A stretch of 60,940 bases of DNA from assembly GCA_902543185.1 (NCBI GenBank), contig CACBXB010000012.1, forward strand, positions 1 to 60,940, written 5' to 3'. Shown here one piece after another: positions 57,646 through 60,940 of this stretch. This DNA is from Paracoccaceae bacterium. Lineage in GTDB: Bacteria; Pseudomonadota; Alphaproteobacteria; Rhodobacterales; Rhodobacteraceae. The notes below the pieces were generated by a model, which saw nothing but the letters and a program-made list of their open reading frames with translations, did no database searches and was not told the origin of the DNA. Position numbers and translations under genes: made by a program. The stretch's first letter is position 1. Every line of letters begins with the position of its first letter.

Positions 57646-57978
57646 TCCGAGATCCTATTGTTTTTGTATGTGTTAAGTTGTATTCAATTGAACGTCCAGA
57701 TTATATTGATCCGTTTGCATAAAATATCAGGCCTATTGCCAGGATTTATACCATTTGTATATTTTGCTTTGAAACAAAATATTTTGTTTAGTCCCGTTCG
57801 TAAATCTTGCTATTTTGTTTTTCGTTTGAAAATTGAAGAATTCACAGGTGTTGCAAACTTGCATCACCTGCATACTTTATGCATCAAAAAGTCGAAATTC
57901 ATTGCAAAAAGCCTCTTTTCTATGAAAAAAGATCGCAACTCTCATGGTGAGAGTAGTTAATTAACTCGAGGAAATAAA
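57646..57978 (+). promoter_or_regulatory. 333-base leader between leuS and the porin gene
   Basis: Non-coding, A+T-rich. It holds two inverted repeats upstream of the porin. One is CAGGTGTTGCAA (57845-57856) with TTGCATCACCTG (57859-57870), 12 bp with one mismatch and almost no loop. The other is ACTCTCA (57938-57944) with TGAGAGT (57948-57954), seven bp with a three-base loop, 24 bases before the ATG. A GAGGAAA ribosome-binding site precedes the start. An open frame across 57658-57960 does not look like a protein. Confidence 0.5.
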
Positions 57979-58920
57979 ATGAAAAAAGTTCTTCTTACTT
58001 CTACAGCGTTGGTAATGACTGCCGGCGTTGCAGCTGCAGAAATGACAATGACTGCAGGTGCAGAACTAACATATGGTAACTTTGGTACAGGTGACTTCCG
58101 TTCAAATGGGGCCGCAGGTGCAACTGCACCAGACCCAACTTGGTCTAGCGAAGCCGATCTTGATATCGCTGGCTCAGGCGGCGGCGGAACAGTAACATAT
58201 TCTGCTACTCTTGAATTAGACGAGGCAGGTCAAGACGCTGGTGCATTCTCAATTTCATCAGGTGGTTTGACATTTGTATATGATGCAGACGACATTGGTG
58301 GCTTAACCGTAGCAGGTGCTGACGGCGAAGACGATAACACCGGTGACTACAGCGTTTCATATACAGCAGGTGGTCTATCAGCAAGTTATGAAACAGATAC
58401 AACAAGCGAAGACACATTGATCAATCTAGGTTACGCTATGGGCGACCTTACTATTGGTCTTGAGTTGAGCGAAAATGATAACGCACAGGGCGGCGACGCA
58501 ACAGCGACAACATCTGTTGGATACGTAATGGGTGATGCAACAATAAGCTTGGAAGCTGACGACGCAGACGACTGGGATGCTTCTGTAGCATATGTCTCAG
58601 GCAACACTACAATGACTGTTGCTGCTGACGAAGAGGCAATTTACTCAGTTGCATTAGCTTATGCGGCTGGCGACATGACATTCACAGCCCGTCAAGAATT
58701 TGGCGGAACTGCGGACGCAGACAGTGAAACAGAATTTGGTATCACTTACGCAGCTGGCGACTTATCATTTGGTCTAAAGTATGACTCGGGTGACGAAGGC
58801 GATTACGGTGATGAAGCAGAAACTGTAGTTAACATGTCATATGTTGTAGACGGTGCGACTATCGCAGCAAAAGGTAACGACCAGGACGAAGTTGAAGTAA
58901 GCGTAGGTTTCAGCTTCTAA
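57979..58920 (+). CDS. outer-membrane porin, Rhodobacter type
   Basis: A 313-residue beta-barrel porin. The signal peptide MKKVLLTSTALVMTAGVAAA is followed by EMTMTAGAELTYGNFGTGDF. The chain is very acidic, with repeated YAAGDMTF / YAMGDLTI strand units, and it ends VEVSVGFSF, with the C-terminal Phe needed for outer-membrane insertion. It allows passive diffusion of small solutes. It is a single-gene unit between a structured leader and a strong terminator, as expected for a very highly expressed gene. Confidence 0.93.
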   Translation: MKKVLLTSTALVMTAGVAAAEMTMTAGAELTYGNFGTGDFRSNGAAGATAPDPTWSSEADLDIAGSGGGGTVTYSATLELDEAGQDAGAFSISSGGLTFVYDADDIGGLTVAGADGEDDNTGDYSVSYTAGGLSASYETDTTSEDTLINLGYAMGDLTIGLELSENDNAQGGDATATTSVGYVMGDATISLEADDADDWDASVAYVSGNTTMTVAADEEAIYSVALAYAAGDMTFTARQEFGGTADADSETEFGITYAAGDLSFGLKYDSGDEGDYGDEAETVVNMSYVVDGATIAAKGNDQDEVEVSVGFSF

Positions 58921-58943
58921 TAGTTGGCGATTTAAATAAGAAG

Positions 58944-58973
58944 AGGGTGGCCTTTTGGCCACCCTTTTTTTTT
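58944..58973 (+). terminator. strong intrinsic terminator after the porin gene
   Basis: GGGTGGCC (58945-58952) pairs perfectly with GGCCACCC (58957-58964) around TTTT, then nine T follow (58965-58973). It lies 24 bases after the porin stop and ends ten bases before the next ATG, so it isolates the porin from yggS. Confidence 0.95.
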
Positions 58974-58982
58974 GGAGTCCAA

Positions 58983-59642
58983 ATGAGCTTAGTAGATATA
59001 AAAGAAAAGATACTAGCTGCTGAGAAAAAACATAACAGGGCTATAGGAAGTACAACTTTAATTGCTGTATCCAAAGTGCAACCATTAGAGCGAGTTGAAT
59101 TTGCTTTGAAAGACGGTCATCGTATTTTTGGAGAAAATCGGGTTCAAGAAGCTCAATCAAAGTGGCCACTTTTAAAAGAGCAATATGATAATGTTGAGTT
59201 GCATCTAATAGGCCCTCTGCAAACAAATAAAACCAGAGCTGCGATGGAGATTGCAGATAGTATTCATACTGTTGATCGCTATAAATTAGCCAAAAGTTTG
59301 GCGCGGCTGGCCCAAGAGCTGGGTAAATGTCCAAAACTTTTTGTACAAGTCAATACAGGAGATGAACAACAAAAATCTGGCGTCTCACCCAATGAAGCTG
59401 AAAATTTTGTAAAGGAATGTCTGGGTATGGATCTTCCCGTTAAAGGGTTAATGTGTATTCCTCCAATAAATGAGGAAGCGAGCCTCCATTTCGCACTCCT
59501 AAAAAAAATCTCTGAAAATTGTGGCTTGGCACAGCTCTCGATGGGAATGTCTGATGATTTTGAAAAAGCAATTAGTTTTGGAGCAACCCATATCCGAGTC
59601 GGTTCGGCCATCTTTGGTGCGCGTTTAACGTCTCCGGAATAA
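58983..59642 (+). CDS. yggS: YggS-family pyridoxal phosphate homeostasis protein
   Basis: A 219-residue PLP-binding protein of the alanine-racemase N-domain fold. The lysine in LIAVSKVQP binds PLP, FGENRVQEAQSKW and HLIGPLQTNK are signature motifs, and the C-terminus has LSMGMSDDFEKAISFGATHIRVGSAIFG. The family controls PLP levels and has no proven enzyme activity. The ATG at 58983 is correct; an earlier GTG lies inside the terminator. The last 71 bases overlap the convergent YkuD gene. Confidence 0.93.
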   Translation: MSLVDIKEKILAAEKKHNRAIGSTTLIAVSKVQPLERVEFALKDGHRIFGENRVQEAQSKWPLLKEQYDNVELHLIGPLQTNKTRAAMEIADSIHTVDRYKLAKSLARLAQELGKCPKLFVQVNTGDEQQKSGVSPNEAENFVKECLGMDLPVKGLMCIPPINEEASLHFALLKKISENCGLAQLSMGMSDDFEKAISFGATHIRVGSAIFGARLTSPE

Positions 59643-60120
59643 TAAGACGGCTTCCAAAATCAATAAATTTAGCAACCCTAAAAAGATTATTTTTACTCAG
59701 CGCTATGCACCCCTCCGTGGGCAAAGCTTTTTTTCTCCAAATATGAATAAAAATAGCAGATCCTCTGCCTTTTACGGCATATGGCCAATTCCAATTCGTG
59801 ATTATCACTAAATCGTATAGATTATCGGGCCTAAAAAGTCGCTCGTGTTTAAACAAACTGGGAGAAGTACCCATCAAATTATAATTAGGGTCTTTTATGT
59901 CATCAGACCAAATATCACGGTTTCGGATTGGTAGTGCCCATTTGCGTGGTCGTGCTATTCTATCAGGCCGGTAAAGAATGCCTACTATTTCATGCTTCCC
60001 GACGGGTGTTTTCCCATCGCCTTCACGTTTGAGATTTGAGACACCGTTTTTTCCCACTGTACATGGAAACACATTATTTCCAACTCTTAACCCCGTTGGC
60101 GTAAGTATTAAATCTTTCAC
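59572..60120 (-). CDS. YkuD-type L,D-transpeptidase-domain protein
   Basis: A 182-residue protein with the catalytic motif IFIHIWRKKALPTEGCIALS, which includes the His and Cys of L,D-transpeptidases. GDGKTPVGKHEIVGILYR is the N-terminal part of the fold. There is no signal peptide, so it may act in the cytoplasm or lack the usual export. The GTG start overlaps the ribA stop by four bases (GTGA). Its last 24 codons overlap the 3-prime end of yggS, which is unusual. Confidence 0.85.
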   Translation of the reverse strand: MKDLILTPTGLRVGNNVFPCTVGKNGVSNLKREGDGKTPVGKHEIVGILYRPDRIARPRKWALPIRNRDIWSDDIKDPNYNLMGTSPSLFKHERLFRPDNLYDLVIITNWNWPYAVKGRGSAIFIHIWRKKALPTEGCIALSKNNLFRVAKFIDFGSRLIIPETLNAHQRWPNRLGYGLLQN

Positions 60121-60940
60121 ATCAAGTGACCTGATTTTATAGCTTTTGTTTTCAAATATCGTAGGTTATTTTCATTTTGGCCTACATTCAAAGGAACCCG
60201 TTTCGCTACTGAAACGCCGTATTTTTCCATAGTAGAAATTTTGGAAGGATTATTTGTAATCAATTGGATATTAGTAATCCGCATTTCTTTCAAAATAGTA
60301 GCACCGAGTTGGAAATCGCGTTCATCATCTTCAAAACCTAAACGATGGTTGGCCTCTACAGTATCAAAGCCCTGATTTTGGAGAGAGTAGGCCCTAATTT
60401 TATTGGCTAATCCAATACCTCTTCCTTCTTGATTGAGGTATACAAGAAGCCCGCCACCCTCGTCATTAATCATTTTTGTAGCTGCATGCAGCTGAGGCCC
60501 ACAATCACACTTCAAACTACCAAGGACATCTCCAGTGAAACACGCAGAATGGATACGGACTAAAGTAGGTCGATCTCGGTCAATTTCACCAATCTCCACA
60601 GCATAGTGCTCCTCCCCACTTATGTTTGGTCTAAATATATGAAATTGAGCTTTCTCAGCTCTTGCTGTTGGAACTTCCGCTGTAATAGCATCGGCTATGC
60701 CTTTCGGGCTGATAGCCATTTCCAATAACTGCTCTGTTTTGAGATAGGCTAGCTTGTGAGTTTCAGCAAAACTTTCACCATTAGTAACTTGGGAGATAAT
60801 CGCTGCTGGTAAGAGCTGAGCTGATTTTAATACAATTATAGCTTCATTTTCAATTTCAAGAGGCATTCCTCTAATGATCTTGAACGGACCTTTCAATGGA
60901 TTTTTTAGATCAAGCATTGGATCCGCTATTGCTTTTATTG
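60117..60940 (-). CDS. ribA: GTP cyclohydrolase II, 3-prime part (runs off window)
   Basis: GTP cyclohydrolase II opens GTP for riboflavin synthesis. The zinc Cys are in CFTGDVLGSLKCDCGPQL and the catalytic region is LNQEGRGIGLANKIRAYSLQ. About 100 residues of a further N-terminal domain precede it. The frame stays open through the ATG at 60915-60917 to the edge (IKAIADPMLDLKNPLKGPF), which fits the longer Rhodobacterales form of about 360 aa, so I treat that ATG as internal and the gene as 5-prime partial. It overlaps the YkuD gene start by four bases. Confidence 0.92.
   Translation of the reverse strand, partial: IKAIADPMLDLKNPLKGPFKIIRGMPLEIENEAIIVLKSAQLLPAAIISQVTNGESFAETHKLAYLKTEQLLEMAISPKGIADAITAEVPTARAEKAQFHIFRPNISGEEHYAVEIGEIDRDRPTLVRIHSACFTGDVLGSLKCDCGPQLHAATKMINDEGGGLLVYLNQEGRGIGLANKIRAYSLQNQGFDTVEANHRLGFEDDERDFQLGATILKEMRITNIQLITNNPSKISTMEKYGVSVAKRVPLNVGQNENNLRYLKTKAIKSGHLM

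Noticed and set aside
57658-57960. 100-codon open frame in the porin leader
   Set aside because: Its translation has no family resemblance, mixes hydrophobic and basic stretches without pattern, and it lies across two inverted repeats in a promoter region. It is probably chance.

Overview
The window looks like a piece of chromosome from an A+T-rich alphaproteobacterium, most probably a low-G+C marine member of the Rhodobacterales/Roseobacter group. The reasons are its gene content and order: the DUF1013 (TrcR-type), DUF2794 and DUF2125 proteins, a long methylsuccinyl-CoA dehydrogenase of the ethylmalonyl-CoA pathway, pheA beside a membrane-anchored cytochrome c, divergent dapA and lytic transglycosylase genes, a five-gene F1 ATP synthase operon with no F0 genes, and a Rhodobacter-type porin. 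This placement is inferred from protein features; no database search was run. The DNA is almost all coding, with many start/stop overlaps and several convergent 3-prime overlaps. I see no insertion sequence, prophage, CRISPR array, tRNA or ribosomal RNA gene.

Layout. 1-5.4 kb: the start of a LysE-type exporter, rluA, a C-terminally short dnaE2 without imuA/imuB beside it, a DUF2794 gene and dapA. 5.5-12 kb: a soluble-type lytic transglycosylase, an EamA exporter, mnmD and a divergent FAD oxidoreductase that together resemble a split MnmC, and mcd. 12-18.9 kb: a TrcR-type regulator, the dnaX-ybaB-recR replication/repair cluster, a small phosphatase, the SRP RNA, nudC, pheA and cytochrome c. 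18.9-26 kb: a yejABEF peptide importer preceded by a very strong hairpin, and a D,D-carboxypeptidase. 26-33 kb: clpS, an RsmC-like methyltransferase, an SDR protein lacking the active-site lysine, hemF, a D-2-hydroxyacid oxidase-like flavoprotein, hemC and hemE. 33-41 kb: an ABC-2 exporter, an S49 peptidase, a 50-residue Cys-rich membrane protein, a Ca/Na antiporter, a pteridine-reductase-like SDR, uvrC, DUF2125 and a ChaC-like gene.

41-48.5 kb: a proton-channel pair (ExbB/MotA-like plus a MotB-like protein with a very long coiled coil and an OmpA domain), clpA, gloB and a methyltransferase. 48.5-53.6 kb: atpHAGDC. 53.6-57.6 kb: the leuS-lptE-holA operon, with leuS broken by one missing base. 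57.6-61 kb: a porin with a structured leader and a textbook terminator, a YggS-type PLP protein, a YkuD-type protein and the 3-prime part of ribA.

Most of this is housekeeping. The points that most deserve a second look are the coiled-coil stator pair at 41.2-44.4 kb, the 22-bp hairpin ending two bases before the yejA start codon, a slippery A7 site in dnaX that would give a short gamma-like product, the leuS frameshift, the truncated orphan dnaE2, the SDR without its lysine, and a perfect FNR-type box plus a DnaA box upstream of uvrC.
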